From the NCBI GenBank assembly GCA_037577475.1, contig CM075184.1, forward strand, positions 33,560,094 to 33,624,093: 64,000 bases of DNA, in the 5' to 3' direction. The stretch comes from Chaunax sp. Z400. Taxonomy: Eukaryota > Chordata > Actinopteri > Lophiiformes > Chaunacidae. The translations under genes and the position numbers were made by a program. Within the stretch, counting starts at the first letter, position 1; every line of letters begins with the position of its first letter. Under the pieces are notes generated by a model, which saw only the letters and a list, made by a program, of their open reading frames with translations, was not told where the DNA came from and did no database searches. Positions 39,301-48,598 of this stretch are shown here, in pieces.

Positions 39301-40358
39301 GTTGTTTGGTTGGTTGGTTGTTTGGTTGGTTGGTTGTTTGATTAGTTGGTTGGTTGATTGGTTGGTTGGTTGTTTGGTTGGTTGGTTGTTTGATTAGTTG
39401 GTTGGTTGATTGGTTGTTTGGTTGGTTGGTTGTTTGGTTGGTTGGTTGTTTGATTAGTTGGTTGGTTGTTTGGTTGATTGGTTGGTTATTTGGTTGGTTG
39501 TTTGATTGGTTGATTTGTTGGCATGATTACTCAAAAAGTTAAAGATGAAATTTCACAAAAGTTAGTGGAAGGGTTAGGGTTGGTTGCTTGGTTGGTTGGT
39601 TGATTGGTTATTTGGTTGGTTGTTTGTTTGTTTGGTTGGTTGGTTATTTGGTTGGGTTTTTTTGGTTGGTTGGTTGGTTGTTTGGTTGGTTGGTTGGTTG
39701 TTTCGTTTTGGTTGGTTGGTTGGTTGTTTGGTTGGCTGGTTGTTTGGTTGGTTGTTTGGTTGTTTGGTTGGTTGATTGGTTGGTTATTTGGTTGGTTGTT
39801 TAATTGGTTGGTTTGTCAGCATGATTACTCAAAAAGTTAAAGATGAAATGTCACAGAATTTTGTGGGAGGGATGGGGTGGGGCCTGGGATAAATCCTTGT
39901 GCATGAGTCACACAAGGGCATGACAAAGCATTAGTACATGATGAGCTGAGATGTGCAATTACAATTTGGTCTACTTACTTACAATACTTATTTTAACATG
40001 TGCTTTCCCTTGTCCAGAATCAGAATGCATTAACTTTAAATGTCCTCACCTCATTAGCTAAGGAGAAGGGGATGACCAGCGTCGCCACCAGTATGTCTGC
40101 AGAAGCCAAAGACACCAGAAAGAGGTTCTGAGGCGCCCTCAGGGCTCGGCTGGTGAACACCGCCACCACCACCAGCACGTTGCCCACCACAGTCCCCAGT
40201 ATGATGACTGTGACCACCAGCACGATGAACACTGACGCCACCTGTGAGTGAGGAGATCTCGGCGAGGAAGAAGACGTCTGGTTTTCCAGGGAAGAGTTCT
40301 GTGGTAAAGAGGCCGGCGCTGTGGCCAATACAGACGTGAATACATCCGAATAGTCCAT
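33272..40358 (-). CDS. adra2d: alpha-2D adrenergic receptor (complete, two coding exons)
   Basis: Coding sequence is complement(join(33272..34399,40050..40358)), 478 residues. It is a class A G-protein-coupled receptor for adrenaline/noradrenaline; alpha-2 receptors couple to Gi/Go at the plasma membrane. Visible: two N-glycosylation sequons (N21, N26), N60 of TM1, D88 of TM2, C115-C200 disulphide pair, amine-binding D122, DRY at 139-141, TM5 S212/C213/S216, a long third intracellular loop (about 235-397), CWFP at 413-416 and NPIIY at 452-456. TM2, TM3 and TM6 are near-identical to alpha-2 receptors. NSCLNPIIY in TM7 and the loop-3 motif ERQPSQSETCFV fit the fish-specific D subtype rather than A, B or C; the subtype call is from memory. 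The start has A at -3 and G at +4. The usual C-tail palmitoylation cysteine is Phe472, as in alpha-2C. Frame is intact. Confidence 0.85.
34865..35375 (+). repeat. dispersed repeat family A, longest copy
   Basis: Two tandem-like modules: GATTACACAAAAACTACTGGATGG, GAAACATGGTGGGAAG, AACCCATTAGATT, GGAGTGGATCTAGATAAAGGGGCGGAT, then the same order again from 35040 (GTTGGGCGTGTAGCGAAGAGGAACCCATTAAATTTTAGAGTGG). It ends GGAGAAGGTATGCACTCTACTGGGTGCC. The family edge GCACTCTAC is shared with 19630 and 55266. Confidence 0.65.
35940..36300 (+). mobile_element. LINE 3' tail remnant
   Basis: AAGCTTTAAATGACTTTGCTCCTCCTTACATTG recalls the YKALNGLAPPYL block, followed by GGAGCTCAAATATAAGACCTATC, TTTTCATCAAACTTTTAATTTGGAG and an AT-rich tail. 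Heavily decayed. Confidence 0.4.
36320..36351. repeat. AT microsatellite
   Basis: About 15 TA units inside the adra2d intron, followed by an A/T-rich run. Confidence 0.9.
36990..37490. mobile_element. DNA-transposon-like fish repeat, remnant
   Basis: TTGGCAGCATTTCTGGATGCTG, TTGATGCCTGAGGGATTGATGGTTATTCAG, GCTTGTGAACGACTGAGCCTTTCAAAGATACCCC, CAATCATGATATTATCACCTGTTACC, CCCAGTCTTTTGTTGCCCC and GGCATCAAATTCAGATTAAATG follow the order of a very common fish repeat. I recall it as ISL2EU-like, but the class is unverified. A related tail lies at about 57150-57235. Confidence 0.5.
38010..38100. repeat. GTTT/GGTT low-complexity array, left part
   Basis: Left part of a G/T array that resumes at 38882; the DNA between the two parts is unrelated and looks inserted. 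Confidence 0.8.
38101..38881. repeat. unclassified insertion within the G/T array
   Basis: Begins GTTAGGTGCAGTTAAAAAATAGGACCCAATGCAGAC and ends GCAACATGACCATGACAGG; very A-rich with CAAAAC and GGCAAA words. The GGACCCAA-TGCAGAC start and ATGACA end are common in fish interspersed repeats. It separates two parts of one array, so it most likely inserted there. Confidence 0.55.
38882..39812. repeat. GGTT/GTTT/GATT tetranucleotide array with 60-bp higher-order unit
   Basis: Made of GGTT, GTTT and GATT words. GATTAGTTGG marks occur at 39148, 39220, 39280, 39340, 39392 and 39452, giving a mainly 60-bp higher-order period. A 55-bp family A fragment with AGCATGATTACTCAAAAAG-type sequence interrupts it at 39521-39576 and recurs right after it (39818-39880). 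Open frames rich in GWLVVWLVG are by-products. Confidence 0.9.
40050..40358 (-). CDS. adra2d: adra2d coding exon 1 (N-terminus, TM1, TM2)
   Basis: This exon gives residues 1-103, from MDYSDVF to the end of TM2 at PFSLANE. It ends on a whole codon (GAG) followed on the minus strand by the donor GTGAGG at 40049-40044, so the intron is phase 0. The extracellular N-terminus is short, rich in Ser and carries both glycosylation sequons; there is no signal peptide, as usual for amine receptors. Confidence 0.88.
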
Positions 40359-41039
40359 TCTGGTTAAATAACAGACATTATGATCCCAATGTTTCGCTTC
40401 ACTGCAATGTCCTCATGCCATCCGGTGAAAAAAATAATACAAGAATAAGAAAAAGCCAGTGAAAGAAACCAAAGCTGTCACTTTGGTTATGATGAAAACA
40501 GCTTCAAAATATCAGGTTTTTAAAAAGAAGATAAAAATTACAAATCCTCACAGCACCACAGTCAACATTTTTCATATTATAGTCAAAAACATCTCAGTGT
40601 TGCTGCAACACTGAAGGAATGATTAAAATGCTTTAAGTTAGGATTTTAAAAAAAGTCATACCTGTTAAAATATCCATTGATCAGCACGTCTGAGCCCAGA
40701 GGATGACATACTGAGTTAAAGCTACTAACTGCCCTACTTATTTCCAAAAAAATAGAAGCGCATATGGCTACATGCTCTAGTTGGAGCAAGAAGAGATACC
40801 CTATTTGGAATGCATGGTACCCTCATACTGCTGCACTCCGAATCAGAACACTGTGGCAAGAAAAAGGATTCAAAGTGGAGAAGAAATGAGGCAAAATAAC
40901 CGAATGGAAGAAAAGAGAGGAAAGAGGAGGAAGAGGTGATGAAAAAGAAAAGCAGGTCCTCACTTTCATGCGAGTCGTTGCCGTACTGAGCGACACTGCT
41001 GCCTGCCTTGCTGCTGTTTGGTGATTCTCTACTGCTGGA
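40359..41039. other. upstream region of adra2d
   Basis: The stretch 5' of the adra2d start codon. It should contain the 5' UTR and perhaps the promoter, but I see no convincing TATA box or CpG-rich segment, so none is annotated. Confidence 0.4.
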
Positions 41040-42375
41040 TTACAGAGGAGAGGAGGAGGAGGAGGAGGTGGAGAGACTAATAGAAAGGAGAGATGAAAGG
41101 AAAGAGGAGGAGATGTGTGGAGTGTAGGGAAAGAGATATTTGAGGGAGCTGAAGAGGAGCAGGAAATTAGAGCGGAAACAGAGAGAGAGGGATGAAGAGG
41201 TGGATGGAGTGAGAGAGACAGGAGAGGAGAGGATGTGCTATGAGAAACAGTGGGAGGAAGGGAAGGAGGAGATAGACAGATGAGAGGAAAGTGAAGAAGA
41301 CGAGTGGAGGGGGGAAGAAAAGCAAAAATATTTGAGGAAAGAAGGAGAAGATATCCAGGGTGAGGAAAGGAGGAGACTGAAAAAAAGAGGAGATATGAAA
41401 TGAGAGAGGAGAGGATGACACTAAGAGAGAGAGAGACAGGAAGAGAAAGGAAAGAGGAGAGTAAATGAAGAGAAAAGGAAAACAATGGATATGAGGAGAT
41501 ACAGTGTATGTGGGAGAAGAGGAGAGAAGAGAAAAACAGAGCAGGGGAGAAGAAGGAAAAGAGGAAGGGAGAGGACAACGAGAGGATAAAAGAAGGAAGG
41601 AGGGGCAAATAAAAGGAAAAGAGGAGAGGAGAAGATGAAAAGAAAAGACAGGGAAATATGTGGTCAAAAGGAGGAGAGGAAAAGGGAGGAAGGAGAAGAG
41701 TGGAAACAACAGAGAGAAGAGAGAAAAGATGTGGAATAGGGGGAGAAAAGAAAAAGAGAAAAGCCTACACAAGAATGTAAGGAAGGACAGAAGAACAGAG
41801 GATTAGAAAAATGAAGAGGAGAAGAAAGAAGAGAAAGAGGGTAAGAAAGTGGAGAGAAAAGATAGAGAAAAGACAGGAGAGAATGAAGAGAAAAGAAAAA
41901 AGGAAGAAAGGAATTGTGGATAAGAACTATGTGATGAGAGGAAACAACGGGAGGAAATGAGAAGAAAAAAGAGATGAGTGGAGAGGAGACAAAAGAAAAA
42001 AAGAAAAAAGAGGAAGAGACGATAGAAAAAAGGAAAAGAAACAAGAATATAGGAGAGAGGATGATGGGGAGAGGAGGAAACAAGGGTAGAGAGAAGAGGA
42101 GAGAAGACAAGGAAATAAGAAAAAGAAGACATGAGATAGGAAAGAGGTAATAAAAAGACAGGAGATTAAAAAGATAAGATAAGATAAGATAAGATATCCC
42201 TTTATTAGAAGGAAAGGAAAATAATAGGAAAAGGGGAACAAAGATTGAGGAGGCAAAGAGAGGAAGAGAAAAGATAGAGAGGAGAGAATAAAAAAGAAGA
42301 GAGAAAGGGGGATGAGAGGAGGAGGCAGGAGAAGAGATGATGAAAGAATGAAGAAAGGAGGTAATAAGGGAAGAG
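41040..42375. repeat. 1.3 kb polypurine tract
   Basis: The plus strand is almost entirely A and G (GAGGAGG, GAAAAGAGG, GGAGAGG words) with few pyrimidine interruptions. Minus-strand frames of 150-260 codons made of S, F, L and P are products of composition. It contains an inverted LINE 3' tail at 42173-42205. Confidence 0.9.
42173..42205 (-). mobile_element. 3' terminus of a LINE with AAGAT tail
   Basis: On the minus strand this reads CTAATAAAGGGATATC followed by TTATC repeats, nearly the same as the end of the LINE at 28868-28893. No more of the element is recognisable. Confidence 0.6.
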
Positions 42376-42899
42376 GACTGAAGAGGATCGTTAGCTTCAC
42401 ATCTTTGGCGTGGCCATTATTCAGCCGGAGATGAGAGGAGACAGTTTTTACAGTTTCATTTAATCAACCAATAAAGCTCCTATTTGACTGCCGGAGCGAC
42501 GACATTCCTCCTGAATCTGACTGCAGACAAACATTTCATATCAGAGGGAACGTCTGACATCAGACTTCAGAGAACCGCTGGTGACATGAACCCATCAGCC
42601 TGTAGGCACACTTAACAACTGGGCAATGATGGTGGAGACACAGTACATCCTCCTAGTGACATCATCAACAAGCTTCCTCAAGGAGCGTTCACACCCGACG
42701 GGTGTGCAGCTGTTTATTCATTCAACTTAAAGAGTGTTCAGGGCTTCAGGTCGGAGGGAATAATGCTGCTCAATGCCAGAAGATTCTCACGTCATCACAG
42801 ACTGTATGAGAACGGAATGATTCCCACCAATGCAAAGAAAAACAGATCCGTTACGTTACGTTATTAGAATGAGAAACCTGCTCAAAATAATGACCACAC
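42376..42899. other. intergenic, no gene seen
   Basis: Unique-looking DNA between the polypurine tract and the AT-rich array; nothing recognised. Confidence 0.5.
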
Positions 42900-43550
42900 A
42901 AAATAATAAGAAACTTTTCAGCATGAGTCAGTATCTCAAAATAAGTACTTAGTATCTCAAAATAAGGAGAACCTTTTTAATGAGTTAGTATCTCAGGATA
43001 ATTACTTATCTTGAAATACAACAAACTTTCTCAAGATAATGAATTAATATCTGATGAGTTAATAGCTCAAAATAATTACTTAATTTCTCATAATAATGAA
43101 CTAATATCTCACAATAATGAGTTAATATTTCAAAATATAAACTTAATATCTCATAATAATAAATCAAAAGCTCAAAATAACGAGTTAATATCTCAATATA
43201 ATGAGTTAATATCTCAAGATTATGAGTTAATATATCACAATGAGTTAATATCTCAAAATAATGAGTTAATATCTCACAATTATGAGGTAATATCTGAAGA
43301 TAATGAGTTAATATATCACAATGAGTTAATATCTCAAAAATAATGAGTTAATATCTCACAATTATGAGGTAATATCTGAAGATAATGACTTAATATCTAA
43401 AAATAATAATAATAATGAGTTAATATCTCAAGATTATGAGTTAATATATCACAATGAGTTAATATCTCAAAAATAATGAGTTAATATCTCACAATTATGA
43501 GGTAATATCTGAAGATAATGAGTTAATATCTCGTAATAATGACTAACTAA
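42900..43550. repeat. AATGAGTTAATATCTCAAAAT minisatellite
   Basis: Irregular repeats of about 19-24 bp built on TAATGAGTTAATATCTCA with AATTATGAGG and TATATCACAATGAG variants; the right half repeats a longer block (about 43220-43400 against 43400-43525). An open frame rich in NELIS motifs runs through it and is not coding. Confidence 0.9.
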
Positions 43551-43779
43551 CTAATCTAACTATTGACAAACTGTCAAAAATAAGAATGATTCTCCCTATA
43601 ATGAGTTAGTTTCTTTGTAATAAGAAATGATAGACATTATACAACCTGCCACCATCTCTTCCTATGCACTGTGCTGAGTTTCCTTCTTATTATTCCTTCT
43701 TATTTTCTCTCTATTCACTCCTAAAACTGTAGGTGTGAGCTAACAGTCTTACTTTAGGGGCTACATCTTGAAAACAGTG

Positions 43780-43920
43780 TCACTAACATCTCTTCAAATC
43801 AGCTTTGGATCTCAGGACTTCTGAAGACTTGGATGACACCATATGAGCTCTATGAAATAATTCTTCATGAGTAAATAATGACTGGATTTTTCATTATTGG
43901 GTGAACTGTTCCTTTAAATG
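43780..43920. mobile_element. fold-back MITE family B, right-end fragment
   Basis: TCTTCAAATCAGCTTTGGATCTCAGGACTTCTG, GAGTAAATAATGACTGGATTT, then GGGTGAACTGTTCCTTTAAA: the complement of the left end at 10073. Confidence 0.7.
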
Positions 43921-44767
43921 TGCTGAAAGTCAAAATGATGAGTTAAGAGAGGCTTAAAGTTTAGAGCTGCAGAGCTGGGTGACATGTCTTTGTGGGTCCA
44001 TCACAGACATAGTCATTTCATTCATTATTAATATTTATGACATACTGATTAGTAAAGCCCTCCCAGTAAACACCCTAGTCATTTATTTGTGGGATTTTAG
44101 GATTCAGTTTGACCAGATCTACTTCAGCTAATCTTAGCTTGTGTGTGGGTAGTGCCAGAGGCTGTGGTTTGGCCGGGCAGCTCTCTGGTGCTACCAACAT
44201 ACCTGTGTTGGGATGTGTCATGTCTATAAGACAAACCAGCTCATTTTAGGTTGCTGCTCATTGTAAACTGAGCGGCTTTGCTGAAATCAGTAAGTCGTAT
44301 GCTCCTCTGATGTTGTGGAGGAGATAGTTGTAGCAGACAATAATCAGACATACTGCACATGTGGTGGAGGAAGCAATGCTGAGTACTGAGTGATGCCAGC
44401 GGAGCAGATAGATGACAAGGGGCCTTGCTCCAGGGCACATATGAGTCTTTTTTGAGGGCAGAGACGAGACTGATCCTCTGTTATGAGGATCCAGCAGACT
44501 GAGCTGAGAACGCTCAAAAGCTCCGGGTGAAGCCTTTAAGGCATGTTTCAGGGGTTTATATAGTAAATAATATCATGTATGAAGCTGTAGAAGCACATGA
44601 ATCTAATTAGGTGTGTGGAGGAATATTTACTCTACCATGATTTCTATGATTTTAATTATATTGTGTTTACTGCTGTCTCTGCAGGATTCATTATGATGCC
44701 TTATTACAGGAAAATGACCAAAGACAGAAAGAAAACGTTTCCTGTAGAGAGTTTCAGTTTGCTTGTT
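43921..44767. other. intergenic, no gene seen
   Basis: No array, RNA gene or domain-bearing frame recognised. Confidence 0.5.
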
Positions 44768-44985
44768 CTTAAAGGAACAGTTCACCCAAAATTAAAAATC
44801 AAGTCATTATCCTCTCATCTCCATGCCGAGATTCTTAGTCCACAAAACATTTCTGGAGCTTTAGAGCCAAACAGCGTTGGAATATTCTGGTTGTCTCTAT
44901 TAACAAAAAGAGAACCTAAAATGACTTCACACAGCATGTATGACATGATCAACATGAGATCAATGAGAATTCCTGATTAGTGCAT
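44768..44985. mobile_element. fold-back MITE family B, left-end fragment
   Basis: CTTAAAGGAACAGTTCACCCAAAATTAAAAATC, TTCTTAGTCCACAAAACATTTCTGGAGCTTTAGAGC, CAAACAGCGTTGGAATATTC. The right arm is missing. Confidence 0.7.
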
Positions 44986-45837
44986 ACATGAGTGGTAAAC
45001 ATTTAGAATGATTCTGAGTTCAATCTGACTGAAAAGTTCAACTCATAATGAATCAGGAAAATGTCCAAAAAAACCAGCATTTTGTCCCCAGAGTATAAAT
45101 GAGGAGATATTCAGGGTCCATGTCAGGCCTGTGCAGGTCGGCGTTCAGTTGAAGCAAAAAAATACAAAAACAGTTTGAAATGAAGAAACTGTGACGACTG
45201 AGCTGCTGCTGCAGCAGTTTAGGAAAACAGCCTGAATCCAGTTTGACAGCTCTGCGGCAACTACTTAAAAATGGAGCTCAGACCCCGCCTGGGTAAAAAA
45301 AAAGAAAAAAAGCCTACACTCCATTTTCTTTCACTTAACAGCCTGGGGAGTGAGGAGAGGGCTGACATCTGTGGACCCTCTGGGTGAGTCATGTCTATGC
45401 CTCTGATGGAAAGAAAAAGAGAGAGTGAGGCTGGGAGACAAGTTAGCAGAGAGACAGAGAGGGATGAGGATAGACGGGAGATAAACACAAAGACTAAACA
45501 GAGTTAAACACAAAGTGAAGGGCAGGCAAGGAAGATGTCTGAGTACGAGCCAATTTCTCTAAGGCTATCAAACGTGTTCGATTTCTCACGAGTGGTTTTA
45601 TAGGCCTTTATTTTTAAAGTCCCAGAGCCAGGCTGGGGAAATTAAGCCTCGCCAAGAGAACAATGTTAATTAAAACATATGAGGAACACAGTGTTTGAAA
45701 AGGCTCTGTAATAGAATATCAACAACAAAGAGGAAGCAGCACGTCAACGCTTACGGAACACCCGGAAGTCTGAGGAAATTTCTGCATTTCAAAGTCGCTA
45801 CAGAAATTCAATGGACCCCCGGAAATAGTGTAGGTCA

Positions 45838-46110
45838 GTGTAAGATAAAATAAAATAAGATAAAATAAAATAAAATAAAATAAGATAAGATAAGCTATAC
45901 TTTATTGTCCCTGTGGAGAAATTCTTTCTCTGCATTTGACCCCTCCCTGAGGAGCAGAGGGCTGCCCCTTAACGGATACTTCGACCTGTAGACTGAGGGA
46001 ACTGGGGACCGAACCACCGACCTTCTGAGAAGCGGACGCCCCCTCGTATTTACTAGGTACATTGTCACCACCTACTACGGCCGTAGGCATATTTGTTGTT
46101 GTCCAAAGTC
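45838..46110 (-). mobile_element. tRNA-derived SINE
   Basis: On the minus strand it has a polymerase III B-box-like GGTTCGGTCCC (46005-46015), preceded by CGCTTCTCAGAAGGTCGGT. A body follows with TCAAATGCAGAGAAAGAATTTCTCC and ACAGGGACAATAAAGTATAGC, then a TTATC/TTTTA tail. The tail resembles those of LINEs in the window, as expected for SINEs that borrow LINE machinery. The A box is less clear. Confidence 0.65.
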
Positions 46111-46754
46111 GCACAGTTGCACACTATGTAAGAAACTAGTCCAGAAACTTCACCTGACTTTCCATCGACATGGGGGGGTCAGAGAGTGAATTTTCCTTTA
46201 TCAGTGACCTGCAGCAGAAAGAAGAGCCTTTATACAGCCGCTCCAATAGAATCTGATAAATGAACATATTTCAGGGTTTACGAGTCAGCTGAGTGGAACA
46301 TATCGGATCTATGGGTTGTTTTTTCTTTCACTGAGCAAAATAAACTGGATTGGAGTTTCTGCATTTCTTCTTCTCTGTGAGTCACACATCTAGCAGCTTC
46401 TGAAAGCTGGTTGGAAGAGCTTTTACTTTCTATTTTTATCTACGTGAATAAGCCTTTCCATTATCGCTCTGCTAAGTAACATCATCAGAGAAACAAACAC
46501 CAGAGAAACAGTCTGATAATGAACCTTTTGGTTTCATTGCACTGCCTGGAACTTAAAGTCACACAAATGAGAAAGGATCCCTCCAGGTAGACAAAGTTTC
46601 ATGATACGAGGTAAATAAGGCAAGTTTCATACAGTTTTTGTTCTTTTAGCTTGTTCATAACAAATCACCACCAGTCATTTCTGCACATGAACGCTCTGCT
46701 TGTTCAGCAGATGTTGGTGAGAAACAGCTCGTCTCTCTCAGGTTTAGTCACACT
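46111..46754. other. intergenic, no gene seen
   Basis: Nothing recognised beyond short C/G runs; no supported frame. Confidence 0.5.
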
Positions 46755-47470
46755 TATGTTCTTAGGTTTCTTAGTTCACAAAACATTTCTGGAACTTCAC
46801 AGCAAAACAAAGCTGCATTGTCTCTTAAACAACTGAGGAAGATGGTGACCGGTTAAAAAACAACTGAAACAAGCATAAAATGGCTCCATACAGCATAATC
46901 CAAGTCTCAAGAAGCCCCAAGATCCCAGACTGATTTGACGAGATGTTATTTTTAATCTTTTTTGAGATGAAATCGCTGCAGCCTCTAGTCTAGAAGGATG
47001 CATCCTGTCTGGTGCACAAACCTGAACGGGTGCACATGACTGGACGACATCATCGAGGACTCTTGATCTCAGCCTACCTGATGATCTGCGCAACAAGTGC
47101 CTCTGTCAGCTCCAACCTCACACGTTCTGTTTTTCCAGTCATTGTGTGCGAGCAGATCTCTCTCCATCTCGTCGATCTCACCGAGAGCCACATGTTGAAG
47201 CTGCTGCACCTTCCTCAGATAGTTCATCGTTTAGAGTTTTATCTTAGAGGCTACAGTGAAGATTTCAGCTTATAAAGGGTGGAAGCGACGTCTTTTCAAA
47301 TCGATCTGGGATCTCGGGGCTTCTGGAGCCGTGGATTAACGCTGTAGGACCTGAATAGAGTCCCCATCTTCTTCAGGTGTTCAGCAGAACACTGAGGCTG
47401 TTTGGAAATGTTTTACTTTCCATCGGCCTCAGGGTGACTGGTAGAAGAATCACTGAACAGTCATTTCTAG
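46755..47470. mobile_element. fold-back MITE family B, long copy
   Basis: Left arm TTCTTAGTTCACAAAACATTTCTGGAACTTCACAGC to CATAATCCAAGTCTCAAGAAGCCCC; right arm CGATCTGGGATCTCGGGGCTTCTGGAG to TTTACTTTCCATCGGCC. The arms flank about 0.35 kb of other sequence. Outer ends are eroded. Confidence 0.65.
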
Positions 47471-47957
47471 GTAAAATATTCTTTTAATATGTGCTAATAC
47501 TCAGTACATAGTTGTTACGTATAAAAGGAGGAGGTAACAATATATCAGTCATGGTAGAGTGTGTGTGTGTGGAAAGGAAGTTTAACATCAGAACAGCAGA
47601 CATTATGTTGTTGAGATATTTCTAGTGGAATCTGACAAAAACAAACATTCAGCAATTAAACCAGAATACAATAAAACATTTGGGCATCTAATTAACGAGC
47701 TGGACTTTAGCTTCTGTAGCTGTCGACTGGGAAACATCCCAGTTGCTGTTGGTTTTGCTCGTCCCTCCAGGAGCTAATTAAGTCTAATGAGTTGTGTTCT
47801 GTGGCGGTTGTTCAAAGGCAGTCTGGGAATACAAACAGTAATAAAGTGAGGAAACGGTAGATGAGGTAGGCTGACGGAGGAGGAAGTTACTGGTAATGAA
47901 TTGATAGCAGGTTGGTATTATGATGATGATGATGATGATGAAGATGATGATTCCAGG
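47471..47957. other. 3' flank of znf408
   Basis: Directly downstream of the znf408 stop codon; includes an ATG/GAT microsatellite (47920-47948). No strong polyadenylation signal in the right orientation is obvious nearby. Confidence 0.45.
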
Positions 47958-48598
47958 CTACACTGTGTTGATTTCCACTGTCTGAGCCACAGAACACACT
48001 CCGCTCCCCTCCTCCTGTAATATCAGCAGCTCTCCTACGGTCTGCTCCCCATGGACCACAATGCACTGCTCTGCGCCCTCTGACATCACCACCTCCACCA
48101 GCTCCTGTTCTGTCCCTGCAGGCAGCGAGTTCTCTGAGAGGAGCAGAGGGGCGCAGCTCGGCGTGGACAGGTCGTCTGTGTGGACGTAGAGGACGGCATG
48201 TTGGATCTCCCCTGATGCCTCCCCATCTTCTCCCCTCCCTGCTTTCCTCCAAACCTGCCTTGACTCTTTTTCCTCCCCTTTTCCTCGTCCCCTTTTCCAC
48301 TTTCCTTGACCCGCCTCCTCCTCTCCTTCTCCTTGAGGGAGCGAGTTCTTCTTGGGTCTTCCTCTGGTCGGCTTCGGGTGACCGGAGCCCAAAGCAGTGA
48401 CCTCTCTCTTGCCGCTGTTGGCCTCCTCACCATGTCCTCCCTGTGAGTCCTGAGTTCCTCCCTCGGACCTGTGCTGAGCTTGGTGCCTCAGCAGGCTTTG
48501 CCTCACAGTGTAGGAGGCGCCGCAGTGGCAGCTGTAAGGTTTCTCCATCAGGTGAGAAGACTTTATGTGTCTCCTTAGCTTGGTGGCCAAGGTGTAGC
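47958..48598 (-). CDS. znf408: znf408 last exon (end of finger 9, finger 10, C-terminal tail)
   Basis: This exon follows TTTTTTTCCTCAG and starts GYTLATKLRRHIKSSH (finger 9, four residues between the histidines), then an irregular finger 10 (YSCHCGASYTVRQSLLRH). A long linker follows, alternately basic and acidic, with an AT-hook-like TRGRPKK. The tail (VEVVMSEGAEQCIVVHGE, LLILQEEGSG) mirrors the human C-terminus and ends with the stop at 47958-47960. Confidence 0.9.

Larger units (their letters stand above)
34400..40049 (-). other. adra2d: adra2d intron (5650 bp)
   Basis: This phase 0 intron has GT at 40049-40048 and AG at 34401-34400. Mammalian alpha-2 receptor genes are intronless in their coding region, so the intron is notable. 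Its contents are listed separately: a dispersed repeat (34865-35375), a LINE-like tail (35940-36300), an AT microsatellite (36320-36351), a DNA-transposon-like remnant (36990-37490), a C run (37746-37758) and TTGG arrays. I see no gene nested in it. Confidence 0.85.

Noticed and set aside
39017..39840. Membrane-protein-like GWLVVWLVGCLISWLV frames
   Set aside because: Translation of TTGG/TTTG tetranucleotides in an intron; hydrophobicity is a by-product of the repeat.
40823..42400. Minus-strand frames of 150-260 codons rich in Ser, Phe, Leu and Pro
   Set aside because: Products of the polypurine tract; no domain, and mutually overlapping in different frames.
43011..43343. NELISQNNELISHNN repeat protein
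   Set aside because: An AT-rich minisatellite; the pattern follows the DNA unit and breaks at non-triplet indels.
45900..46100. tRNA gene
   Set aside because: Only a B-box-like motif and a retroposon tail are present; no cloverleaf could be drawn, so it is called a SINE.
47887..48433. Two additional minus frames over the last znf408 exon
   Set aside because: They are out-of-frame shadows of the znf408 coding sequence, which is supported by fingers and tail.
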